From NCBI GenBank assembly GCA_903907865.1, contig CAIVPR010000099.1, forward strand, positions 60,194 to 124,193: 64,000 nucleotides of DNA, written 5' to 3'. The stretch is from an uncultured Acidobacteriia bacterium (GTDB lineage Bacteria > Acidobacteriota > Terriglobia > Bryobacterales > Bryobacteraceae). The position numbers were made by a program, and so were the translations under genes. The notes beneath the pieces are model-generated. The model did not search any database and was not told the DNA's origin. It worked only from the letters and a program-made list of their open reading frames with translations. This document shows, one piece after another, positions 27,586-35,557 of this stretch; position 1 is the stretch's first letter, and each line of letters opens with the position of its first letter.

Positions 27586-28385
27586 GCTTTAGGCGCGACG
27601 GTTGCCTTCGTCGCGCCCGTGGAAATGCCGCCGTCGACCAACAACGTCTGGCCCGTGACATACTCGCTCGCCTCGGAGGCTAGGAACACTACAGCCCCGT
27701 CGAGGTCGTTCGGCTTGCCCGGACGGCGCATCGGGATCCGGTCGATGATGTACTCGAGCCACTCCTTGTTCTCATACAGGACCGCGTTCTGCTTGGTCTT
27801 GAACCAACCCGGCGCGAGGCAGTTCACGGTGATGCCGTTCTTGCCCCAGTCGTCGGCTAGGCTCATGGTCATCTGGCGGACGCCGCCACGGCTCGCCGTA
27901 TACGGGGTCAAACCCGCATAGCCGAACACGCTCGTGACGGAACCGATGTTGATGATCCGCCCGTACTGCTGCGGAATCATGGTCTCCCTCGCAACTGCCT
28001 GGGCAACGAAAAACTCGCCGCGCAGATTGGTGTCGAGGACGAGGTTCCATTCGTCCCAGGTCAAATCGACCGCCGGCTTGCGGACGTTCAGGCCCGCGTT
28101 GTTCACTAGGATGTCGATCTTGCCGTAGTGGCCGACTGCCGACTTCACGGCAGCCTGAATGCTGTCGTAGTTGCGGACATCTAGCTCCACGGGGAACGCC
28201 TTGCGGCCCAGCGCTTCCACCTCGGCTTGAAAATCGGCCAGATCAGCCAGCTTGCGGCTGGTGATGACCAGATCGGCACCCGCCTTGGCCAAGGCCCGAC
28301 CCATGTATTGGCCCAGGCCGCGGCTGGTGCCAGTGACCATGGCAACGCGCCCGGTCAGGTCGAAGAAGTTATGCACTGCGCTCAC
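27582..28385 (-). CDS. SDR-family oxidoreductase (gluconate 5-dehydrogenase-like)
   Basis: A 267-residue classical short-chain dehydrogenase, cytoplasmic and NAD(P)-dependent. The Rossmann motif is TGTSRGLG (18-25), NNAG occurs at 95-98, catalytic Ser149 lies in INIGSVTS and Tyr162 in PYTASRGG. The lysine of the YxxxK catalytic pair is replaced by Arg166, which is unusual. C-terminal PGWFKT and the ending VTGQTLLVDGG are typical of gluconate/keto-sugar reductases. It overlaps the upstream dehydrogenase and the downstream phosphodiesterase by 4 bases each, so the two dehydrogenases probably act consecutively on a sugar alcohol or keto-acid. Confidence 0.88.
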   Translation of the reverse strand: MSAVHNFFDLTGRVAMVTGTSRGLGQYMGRALAKAGADLVITSRKLADLADFQAEVEALGRKAFPVELDVRNYDSIQAAVKSAVGHYGKIDILVNNAGLNVRKPAVDLTWDEWNLVLDTNLRGEFFVAQAVARETMIPQQYGRIINIGSVTSVFGYAGLTPYTASRGGVRQMTMSLADDWGKNGITVNCLAPGWFKTKQNAVLYENKEWLEYIIDRIPMRRPGKPNDLDGAVVFLASEASEYVTGQTLLVDGGISTGATKATVAPKA

Positions 28386-29413
28386 GGGACTAGCACCACC
28401 TTCATCACATTGGCCTCATGGTTGTAGAGGCGATTGAACCAAGCCGCGCCTTCCGACAGGGGCGCAACTGCCGAAATCAGCGGGGCGACCTTGATGATCC
28501 CGCGGTTCATCATGTCGATGCACTGCGGATACTCACCGTTGGACGCGCAGGAGCCTTGGAGCCGGATTTGCCGCGTCACCACGTACTGCAGGGGAATTTC
28601 GATGTTCGGCTGCAGGTTGCCGACCAGAGTCACCGTGCCGCCCTTGCGCACCGAGTGGATGGCGCTCACCACGGGGACCGTGTAGCCGACGCACTCGAAC
28701 GCAACATCCGCACCGCGCCCGTTGGTCATTTCCTTCACGGTCTCGGGCACGTTGGCGCGCTTGGGGTTGATCGTATCGGTGGCACCGAGCGAAACGGCGG
28801 CCTCGAGCTTGTTGTCCTCCATGTCGACCACGATGATCCGGGTGCAACCGGCAGCCTTCGCGGCCTGCAAGGTGACCAAGCCGATCATGCCCGCGCCCAC
28901 GACCAACGCCGTGTCGCCAAGCTTCACCGGGGTGATGGAGACGGCGTGCACGCCGATGGAAACAGCCTCGATCAGCGCGGCCTGCTCGAACGGAAAGGTG
29001 TCCGGCAGCCGGTACATGATGCGACGGGGCACCGCGACGTACTCGGCGAAGGCCCCGTGCCGCTTGAATTCCTTGGGGGCGACGCCGACCACCTGGCGGT
29101 TGTCGCACAGGTTCACGTCGCCGGCGACGCAGAACTGGCACTTGCCGCAGTAGACCGTCGAGTCGAAGGTCACGCGGTCGCCCGGCTGGAGGTCGGTGAC
29201 GTTGGCCCCGAGTTGCGAGACCTCGCCAGAGGCCTCGTGGCCCATGATCAGTGGTGGGTGGCGGCGACCGGACGACCCGTCGAAGCCGTGGACGTCGCTG
29301 CCGCAGATGCCGCAGGCGCGCACACGGACCAAAACGTCGTCGGGACCGATCTCCGGCATGGGGAAATCGACCAGTTCGAGCTTCTTGTATTCCGTCAGTA
29401 GGAGCGCATTCAT
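28382..29413 (-). CDS. Zinc-dependent medium-chain alcohol/polyol dehydrogenase
   Basis: A 343-residue MDR-family enzyme that oxidises alcohols or polyols with NAD(P). Catalytic zinc ligands are seen at Cys37 (GICGSD), His59 and Glu60 (GHEASGEV). The structural zinc has four cysteines at 89, 92, 95 and 103 in the block CGKCQFCVAG and NLCDN. The coenzyme site is VVGAGMIGL, followed by VVDMEDNKLE, whose acidic residue favours NAD. Best relatives by pattern are sorbitol/threonine/galactitol-phosphate dehydrogenases. It is the first gene of the leftward seven-gene operon, and its promoter should lie in the 59 bases shared with the divergent gene at 29473. Confidence 0.9.
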   Translation of the reverse strand: MNALLLTEYKKLELVDFPMPEIGPDDVLVRVRACGICGSDVHGFDGSSGRRHPPLIMGHEASGEVSQLGANVTDLQPGDRVTFDSTVYCGKCQFCVAGDVNLCDNRQVVGVAPKEFKRHGAFAEYVAVPRRIMYRLPDTFPFEQAALIEAVSIGVHAVSITPVKLGDTALVVGAGMIGLVTLQAAKAAGCTRIIVVDMEDNKLEAAVSLGATDTINPKRANVPETVKEMTNGRGADVAFECVGYTVPVVSAIHSVRKGGTVTLVGNLQPNIEIPLQYVVTRQIRLQGSCASNGEYPQCIDMMNRGIIKVAPLISAVAPLSEGAAWFNRLYNHEANVMKVVLVP

Positions 29414-29472
29414 AATACGTCTGTAATTCTATCGGATGGGATGCGTCAAAACTTTAGGGTGCAAATCGAGGC

Positions 29473-31248
29473 ATGGTGATTCCGCCCGCATACGTCGGTC
29501 CAGGAGCGGGTTTCGCGTTCCTCGGATCGTTCCTAGCTCTGATCGTTTCGATCCTCGGCGGCCTGCTGACCGCGCTGCTGTGGCCGCTACGCGCGCTGCG
29601 GAATGCGCTGAAACGGCCGCGCGGGGCGGTCAAGAAGCTGATCTTCCTCGGCTTCGACGGCCTCGACCCCGGCGTCGCCGAGCGCATGATGGCCGAGGGG
29701 AAGCTGCCGAACTTTGAGCGCCTGCGCAAGATGGGCGGCTATTCGCGCCTGCGCACCACGTTCCCCGCGCTTTCGCCCGTTGCGTGGTCCACCTTTGCGA
29801 CGGGCGTCAACCCGGGCCGCCACAACATCTTCGACTTCCTCAACCGCGACCTCCGCACCTACCTGCCCGAACTTTCGTCGGCCAAGGTGACCAAGACCTC
29901 GGTCGAGATGCGGCGCAAAAGCGAGACCTTCTGGAAGATCCTCGGGCGGCACGGAATTTCGAGCACCATCCTGCGGGTTCCGATCACGTTCCCGCCCGAG
30001 GAGTTTAACGGGAGGCTGCTCTCGGCCATGTGCACGCCGGATCTGCGCGGCACCCAGGGCACGCACTCGAAGTTCATGCAAGCGGAAGGCCTGCTGGAGG
30101 GACCGCCGGGCGAGAGCCTGCCGTTCCGCTCGCACAGCGGCGTGCTGGAAATTCAGGACCAGCGGATTTCCTGGCGGCAGGGCGAATACACGCCGTGGAT
30201 CCAACTGAAGTTCCGGTCGGCACGCGGCATCGTGCGGTTCCTGCCGATGGCGGACGGCTCGCTCTACGCCACGCCGGTCCAGATCGACCCCGAGAGCCCG
30301 GCGCTGCCGATCAGCCATCCGCGCTACTACGCGATGTACCTGGCCAAGCTGTTGGGCACGTTCTCCACGCTCGGCATGGCCGAGGATACCCACGCGCTCA
30401 ATGAGGGCGCGATCGACCAAGCGGCGTTCCTGCGACAGGCCGCAGACATCCAGAAGGAGCGCGAGGCGATGTATTTCTCGGCGCTGGACCGGCTTCGGCA
30501 TGGCGTGCTCGCGTGCGTCTTCGACACAACAGACCGCGTCCAACACATGTGTTTCGGGCAGACCGACGTCATCGAACGGCTGTACCAAGACATGGACGGC
30601 ATCGTCGCGCGCACACTGGAGGCCGTGGACAAGGACACGGCGATCTACGTCCTGTCCGACCACGGCTTCTGCGGTTTTCGGCGCGGGGTGAACCTCAACA
30701 CGTGGCTGGAGCGCGAAGGGTATTTGGCGCTTTCAGGCGAATCCGGCGACTACTTCGCGGGAGTGGACTGGTCGCGGACCAAGGCGTACACCTTCGGACT
30801 GGGAGGGTTATACCTCAATCTGAAGGGCCGGGAGGCGCAGGGGATTGTCGATCCCGCCGACGCGGCCAAACTGCGGACGGAACTTTGCGCGAGGCTTTCG
30901 GGGTTCAAGGACGGTGCCGACACCGCCATTAACGATGTATGGCAATCCCGCAACCTCTACAAAGGTCCGTATCTCGAAGCCGCGCCGGACCTGATCGTGG
31001 GCTACGCGGAAGGCTACCGGACATCCTGGGCCGCCGCCGTGGGACGCGTGTCGGCGGATGTCTTCGAAGAAAATACAAAGCCATGGTGCGGCGACCACTG
31101 CGTCGATCCGCGACTGGTACCGGGGGTCCTGTTCTCGAACAGGCCGATAACTGCGACCGACCCCGGCATCGAGGACATGGCACCGACGGCATTGAAACTG
31201 TTCGGAGTCGCGCCACCAAGCTGGATGGAAGGGGCTCCGCTCGATTGA
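29473..31248 (+). CDS. Membrane-anchored type I phosphodiesterase (alkaline-phosphatase superfamily)
   Basis: A 591-residue protein with an N-terminal glycine-rich membrane helix (FAFLGSFLALIVSILGGLLT, residues 14-33) and an alkaline-phosphatase-superfamily catalytic domain. Metal ligand Asp62 lies in FLGFDGLDPG; the probable nucleophile is Ser101 in ALSPVAWSTFATG. Later metal ligands occur in DTTDRVQH and LSDHGFCGF, with a final WCGDHCVDP block. Relatives include nucleotide pyrophosphatases and phosphonoacetate hydrolases; the substrate is unknown. It is followed by a clear paralogue whose start codon overlaps this stop. Confidence 0.85.
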   Translation: MVIPPAYVGPGAGFAFLGSFLALIVSILGGLLTALLWPLRALRNALKRPRGAVKKLIFLGFDGLDPGVAERMMAEGKLPNFERLRKMGGYSRLRTTFPALSPVAWSTFATGVNPGRHNIFDFLNRDLRTYLPELSSAKVTKTSVEMRRKSETFWKILGRHGISSTILRVPITFPPEEFNGRLLSAMCTPDLRGTQGTHSKFMQAEGLLEGPPGESLPFRSHSGVLEIQDQRISWRQGEYTPWIQLKFRSARGIVRFLPMADGSLYATPVQIDPESPALPISHPRYYAMYLAKLLGTFSTLGMAEDTHALNEGAIDQAAFLRQAADIQKEREAMYFSALDRLRHGVLACVFDTTDRVQHMCFGQTDVIERLYQDMDGIVARTLEAVDKDTAIYVLSDHGFCGFRRGVNLNTWLEREGYLALSGESGDYFAGVDWSRTKAYTFGLGGLYLNLKGREAQGIVDPADAAKLRTELCARLSGFKDGADTAINDVWQSRNLYKGPYLEAAPDLIVGYAEGYRTSWAAAVGRVSADVFEENTKPWCGDHCVDPRLVPGVLFSNRPITATDPGIEDMAPTALKLFGVAPPSWMEGAPLD

Positions 31249-32918
31249 GACGTCTCGCCCTCTTGCCGCTACTGGCCCTAACCGCCTGCCACCACCCCGC
31301 CCCGCCCCGCGTGATCGTCATCGGCGTGGACGGCATGGACCCCGGCTTCGTCGAACGCCACTGGTCCGACCTCCCCAACCTCGACCGACTCCGCCACCAA
31401 GGAAGCTTCTCCCGCCTCGCCACCACCACGCCGCCGCAGAGCCCGGTGGCGTGGTCCACCTTCATCACCGGCCTCGACCCCGCCGACCACGGCATCCTCG
31501 ACTTCGTCCACCGCGACCCCGCCACCCGCCAGCCCTACCTCTCTGCCACCCGCACCGTCGAGCCAAAGTTCCAACTCCGCCTGGGCCCCTACCTCCTGCC
31601 GCTCTCCAGCCCCCGGGTCGAATCGCTACGCAAGGGCCGTCCGTTTTGGCAGACCCTCGACGAACGCGGAATCCCGGCCACCGTGATCCGGATGCCGACC
31701 AACTACCCGCCCCTGCCCGTCGGGCGCGCCATCTCCGGCATGGGAACGCCGGACCTGCGTGGCACCCAGGGCACCTTCACCTATTTCACCGATGACCCTG
31801 GCGAAACCGAGCGCACCGTGCCCGGCGGCACGATCCGCCGCCTAACGGTTTCTAACGGCCACATTGACTTGCAACTCGACGGTCCCGCCAACCCCCTGCG
31901 CACCGATGGAGCCACAACGTCGGCAACCATTGCGGTCGACATCGACGCCGAGCGCGGCGGAGCGCTGCTTGAAACCGGCGGACGGAAGTCCATCCTGATG
32001 CAGGGCGAGTGGTCGGACTGGGTCCCGGTCGAATTCCCTCTGATCCCTCACGTCACATCGACGCGCGGCATGGTGCGGATCTACGCGAAACTGCTGCGCG
32101 GCGGACTACGGCTGTACATGTCGCCAGTCAACATCGACCCGCTGGACCCGGCGCTCCCCGTCGCTTACCCACCATCGTTCGCCAAGGAATTCGGGCGCTT
32201 CTTCACCCTCGGAATCCCGGAAGACACCGCCGCTTTGCGACAGGGCGTTTTCGACCTCCCCGAATTCCTCACGCAAGTCCGGCTGGTTTTGGAAGGCGAG
32301 CGGCGGATGCTCCGGCAGGCCCTCGACACGTACCAGGGCGGCTTCCTGTTCTTCTACTTCTCGGCGGTGGACCAGCATTCCCACATCCTTTGGGGACGCC
32401 ACGACGCCGAGTTACTGGAGGTCTACCGGGCCGTCGACGCCTCCATCGGGGAAGTGATGCGGCGCGAGCCGGCCGCAAAGCTGATGGTCATGTCCGACCA
32501 CGGATTCACCGGATTCGACCGCGCCGTGAATCTCAACGCCGCGCTGGAAGGCACCGGAGCCACGGCGATGGGCTTGAACGGGGTCTACCTCGACGGGGCG
32601 GACGAGTCCCAAGTCCGCCGCCGATTACTGGAACTGCGCGACCCGGTGAACGGCGCGGTAGTCGTCGCGAAGGTCTCGAAGGGTGCCAAGCCCGGCCCGG
32701 ACCTGGTGGTGGGCTACGCCGCGGGATACCGGGCATCTTGGCGGACCGGAGTCGGTGAAACGGCCCAGGTCGTGTTCGAGGACAATACGGATGCATGGGA
32801 GGCCGACCACTGCGTGGATGCGGCGGAGGTGCCCGGCGTGTTGTTCGCGAACTGGGTGATCGCACCGGGGCAGTCGCTCCGCACCCTGCCGGACGCAATT
32901 GTGCGGATGTTTCGATAG
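31245..32918 (+). CDS. Lipoprotein type I phosphodiesterase, paralogue of the preceding gene
   Basis: I place the start at a TTG (31245) that overlaps the previous stop (TTGA), with GGAAGGGG upstream; the open frame to 30939 is out-of-gene. The 557-residue product begins MRRLALLPLLALTAC, a lipoprotein signal with Cys15 as the lipidated residue. The catalytic core repeats that of its neighbour: Asp29 in VIGVDGMDPG, Ser66 in PQSPVAWSTFITG, SAVDQHSH, MSDHGFTGF and ADHCVD. The two enzymes thus differ mainly in anchoring, one by a membrane helix and one by lipid. They probably arose by tandem duplication and act on related phosphate esters in the periplasm. Confidence 0.87.
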   Translation: MRRLALLPLLALTACHHPAPPRVIVIGVDGMDPGFVERHWSDLPNLDRLRHQGSFSRLATTTPPQSPVAWSTFITGLDPADHGILDFVHRDPATRQPYLSATRTVEPKFQLRLGPYLLPLSSPRVESLRKGRPFWQTLDERGIPATVIRMPTNYPPLPVGRAISGMGTPDLRGTQGTFTYFTDDPGETERTVPGGTIRRLTVSNGHIDLQLDGPANPLRTDGATTSATIAVDIDAERGGALLETGGRKSILMQGEWSDWVPVEFPLIPHVTSTRGMVRIYAKLLRGGLRLYMSPVNIDPLDPALPVAYPPSFAKEFGRFFTLGIPEDTAALRQGVFDLPEFLTQVRLVLEGERRMLRQALDTYQGGFLFFYFSAVDQHSHILWGRHDAELLEVYRAVDASIGEVMRREPAAKLMVMSDHGFTGFDRAVNLNAALEGTGATAMGLNGVYLDGADESQVRRRLLELRDPVNGAVVVAKVSKGAKPGPDLVVGYAAGYRASWRTGVGETAQVVFEDNTDAWEADHCVDAAEVPGVLFANWVIAPGQSLRTLPDAIVRMFR

Positions 32919-32967
32919 CGGATGACATATGATCTAGGATGTCCAGTCCACTCAGCAAGGTGAACCT

Positions 32968-34092
32968 ATGAAACGTCCATCCACTTCAGCAGCCCTGTTC
33001 CTTTCCGCCTCAATCTTGGCCACAGCTCTATCTGCCCAGACTCCCCCTCCCCAGACCGTAAACTCCGGCCAGCTCCCCGCAGCCGGACAGCAGCCCGGTC
33101 CCGGTCGCCAAGGCCAACCCGGCGGACCTGGCGGACGCGGCGGTCGCGGCGGCGCGCCCCAACCGATGCCTCCCGGTCCAGCGCCCAACTCCCAATACCG
33201 GCTCGGCCCCGATTCGCTGCCCCAGGACGGCGTTCCGAAGGGTGAAATCCGCGGACCATTCACACTGCCCAGCAAGGTCTACCCCGGCACCCAGCACACC
33301 TATTGGGTCTACGTTCCCGCCCAGTACGACCCCAAAGTTCCCGCAGCCCTGATGGTTTACCAGGACGGGCAGGCATTCAAGGACGAAAACGGCGACCTAC
33401 GCGCCCAAAACGTGATGGACAACCTGATCTACCGGCGCGAAATCCCCATCATGCTCGGAGTCTTCATCAATCCCGGCCGCACACCCGAACAGCCCGAGCC
33501 GACCCCCGCCGAATGGGGCGACCGCACCACCAACCGTCCCACCGAATACAACACGCCCGACGACAAATACGCCCGCGTGGTCACCGAGGAGCTCATGCCA
33601 GCCCTCAACAAGGACTACAACATCTCCAAGGATCCCGAAATGCGCGGCATCGGCGGCTCCAGCTCCGGTGCCATCGCGGCCTTCGCCGTGGCATGGGAGC
33701 GCCCCAACGAGTTCCGCAAGGTGCTCAGCAACGTCGGCAGCTTCGTCGATCTCCGCGGCGGCTACGTCTACCCCGACCGCGTCCTCGCGACCGATAAGAA
33801 GCCCCTGCGCGTTTTCCTCTGCGACGGACGCAACGACAACCGCGCACTCCGCGCCGACGGCACCTACGAGGAGAAGCGCGACTGGTTCTTCCAGAATGTC
33901 CGCCTGATGAAGGCGCTCACCCAGAAGGGCTACGACGTCAACTACGCCTTCGGCATCAACCTGCACGGCCAGAAGTTCGGCGGCGCGATCATGCCGGAAA
34001 TGATGCGCTGGCTGTGGCGGGACCATCAGATCAACACCGATCCGAAGGACTTGGCCGCGCGCGGCTTCGTCATGCCGGCGGAAAAAAGGTAA
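32968..34092 (+). CDS. Exported CE1/esterase D-like hydrolase
   Basis: A 374-residue protein with a signal peptide ([24 protein letters not shown]) and AGGTGA 5 bases before the ATG. Residues 38-72 are a glycine/proline low-complexity linker ([19 protein letters not shown]). The alpha/beta-hydrolase domain follows: VYVPAQYDP, then [13 protein letters not shown] with nucleophile Ser232, an acidic [10 protein letters not shown] block, and a late [14 protein letters not shown] that supplies the likely His. The fold resembles acetyl-xylan/feruloyl esterases of CE family 1 and enterobactin-esterase-like proteins. Substrates are probably acylated plant polysaccharides, but this is family-level inference. 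Confidence 0.85.
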   Translation: MKRPSTSAALFLSASILATALSAQTPPPQTVNSGQLPAAGQQPGPGRQGQPGGPGGRGGRGGAPQPMPPGPAPNSQYRLGPDSLPQDGVPKGEIRGPFTLPSKVYPGTQHTYWVYVPAQYDPKVPAALMVYQDGQAFKDENGDLRAQNVMDNLIYRREIPIMLGVFINPGRTPEQPEPTPAEWGDRTTNRPTEYNTPDDKYARVVTEELMPALNKDYNISKDPEMRGIGGSSSGAIAAFAVAWERPNEFRKVLSNVGSFVDLRGGYVYPDRVLATDKKPLRVFLCDGRNDNRALRADGTYEEKRDWFFQNVRLMKALTQKGYDVNYAFGINLHGQKFGGAIMPEMMRWLWRDHQINTDPKDLAARGFVMPAEKR

Positions 34093-34113
34093 GACGCTCT
34101 TACCTCGAACAAC

Positions 34114-34160
34114 GGTCCGTTGCGCAACGTTATACTCCAAGTAACGTTTCGCAACGGACC
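34114..34160. promoter_or_regulatory. Long inverted repeat upstream of the cytochrome c/monooxygenase gene (putative operator)
   Basis: Two 19-base arms, 34114-34132 and 34142-34160, match as inverted repeats at 18 of 19 positions and are separated by 9 bases. Each arm contains a TTGCGCAAC-like or TTTCGCAAC core. TATACT (34131-34136) overlaps the spacer and could be a -10 box. The repeat ends 6 bases before the ATG at 34167. No T-run follows, so an operator or a structured leader fits better than a terminator. Confidence 0.6.
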
Positions 34161-34166
34161 AGAATC

Positions 34167-35501
34167 ATGCGCCTCCTCGCCATTCCCCTATTCACCTCGA
34201 TGCTGGCCGCCGCGCCCGCTTCCACCGCAACGCCGACCTTCTACAAGGACGTCCTACCCATCCTGCAGAACCGCTGCCAGGAGTGCCACCGCTCCGGCGA
34301 GGCCGCTCCGATGGCGTTCGGGAGCTATGCCGAGGTCCGGCCATGGGCCAAGGCGATCCAGCAGGCAGTACTGAAGCACCAGATGCCGCCATGGTACGCC
34401 GATCCCCACTTCGGCAAGTTCGCCAACGACCGTTCGATGCCGGAGTCGGAAATCAAGACGCTCTCCGACTGGGCGACATCCGGCGCGCCGCAGGGCAACG
34501 CCAAGGACGCCCCGAAACCCGCCACATTTCCCACCGGCTGGACTATGGGCAAGCCCGACGCGATCTTCGACATCGGCATGGACTACAAGATTCCGGCGAG
34601 CGGCAAGATCGACTATACCTACTTCATCGTTCCGACCAATTTCACCGAGGACAAGTGGGTGAAGGATTTGGAAGTGCGGCCCGGAGACCGCGCCGTGGTG
34701 CACCACCTCGTACTGTACGCGCGACCCAAGACCTCAAAGTTCCTCTCGTTCGCCAAGCCGGGCATGCCTTTCGTGGCACCCGAGGAGCAGGCCCCGGACC
34801 CGAGCAAGCGCCCACCCCAGAACGACCGCGCGTCGTTCTACGGCATCAACGCCAATGGGTATGAAATGGTCGGCGTCTATGTGCCCGGCGGACTGGCGTA
34901 CAAGACGCTGGACGGCCAGGCCCGCCTGATTCCCGCTGGAGCGGATCTGGTTTTCCAAGTCCACTACACCACGAACGGCAAGGAGACGACGGACCGCAGC
35001 AAGGTTGGAATCATCTTCGCCAAGGAGCCGCCGAAGGAGCGCGTCGTGAACACATTCCTCGTGAACGCGTCGCTGCGGATCCCTCCGGGCGCACCGGACC
35101 ACAAGGTCTTCGGACGGATCACGTTGGCCCAGGACACCAAGATCCAATCGTTCTTCCCGCACATGCACGTTCGCGGCAAGGCGTACGAGTATGTTGCGAC
35201 CTATCCGACAGGCGAGAAGCAGACGCTGTTGAAGGTTCCGGCCTACGACTTCAACTGGCAGTTGACTTATTACCTCGACAAGCCTGTGGTGCTGCCGAAG
35301 GGCACAGTTTTGGAGGGCATCGCGACCTACGACAACTCGCCGAACAACAAGTCCAACCCCGACCCTTCGAAGGAAGTCTTCTGGGGCGAGCAGACTTGGG
35401 AGGAGATGTTTGCCGGGTTCCTCGACATCGCGATTCCAGCGGATATGAACCCGACCGAGATCGTCAGACCGAAAAAGCCCGCCACCGGGGCGTTGGAATA
35501 G
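34167..35501 (+). CDS. Exported cytochrome c fused to copper type II monooxygenase-like domain
   Basis: A 444-residue protein begun at the ATG at 34167 (signal MRLLAIPLFTSMLAAAPAS). A haem c site C37-QE-C40-H41 lies in an N-terminal cytochrome-like domain with a distal Met in HQMPPWYADP. The rest resembles the two beta-sandwich domains of ascorbate-dependent copper monooxygenases (PHM/DBH): VVHHLVLY, FQVHYTTNG and SFFPHMHVRGK supply His pairs at the positions expected for the two copper centres. Such bacterial fusions are common in Acidobacteria and Planctomycetes and have no confirmed substrate. The haem may deliver electrons to copper. It stands alone behind a long inverted repeat. Confidence 0.8.
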   Translation: MRLLAIPLFTSMLAAAPASTATPTFYKDVLPILQNRCQECHRSGEAAPMAFGSYAEVRPWAKAIQQAVLKHQMPPWYADPHFGKFANDRSMPESEIKTLSDWATSGAPQGNAKDAPKPATFPTGWTMGKPDAIFDIGMDYKIPASGKIDYTYFIVPTNFTEDKWVKDLEVRPGDRAVVHHLVLYARPKTSKFLSFAKPGMPFVAPEEQAPDPSKRPPQNDRASFYGINANGYEMVGVYVPGGLAYKTLDGQARLIPAGADLVFQVHYTTNGKETTDRSKVGIIFAKEPPKERVVNTFLVNASLRIPPGAPDHKVFGRITLAQDTKIQSFFPHMHVRGKAYEYVATYPTGEKQTLLKVPAYDFNWQLTYYLDKPVVLPKGTVLEGIATYDNSPNNKSNPDPSKEVFWGEQTWEEMFAGFLDIAIPADMNPTEIVRPKKPATGALE

Positions 35502-35512
35502 CCACCAGATGC

Positions 35513-35547
35513 GCGTGACCCCGTAGTTTTCGAATACGGGGTCACGC
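35513..35547. terminator. Bidirectional hairpin between convergent genes
   Basis: A perfect 13-bp stem (GCGTGACCCCGTA / TACGGGGTCACGC) with a 9-base loop lies between the convergent ends at 35501 and 35558. No T-run borders the stem, so termination is likely but not certain. Confidence 0.6.
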
Positions 35548-35557
35548 AAGACATCGG

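Noticed and set aside
30939..31244. N-terminal extension of the second phosphodiesterase
   Set aside because: It overlaps the 3' part of the upstream gene in another frame and would bury the lipobox.
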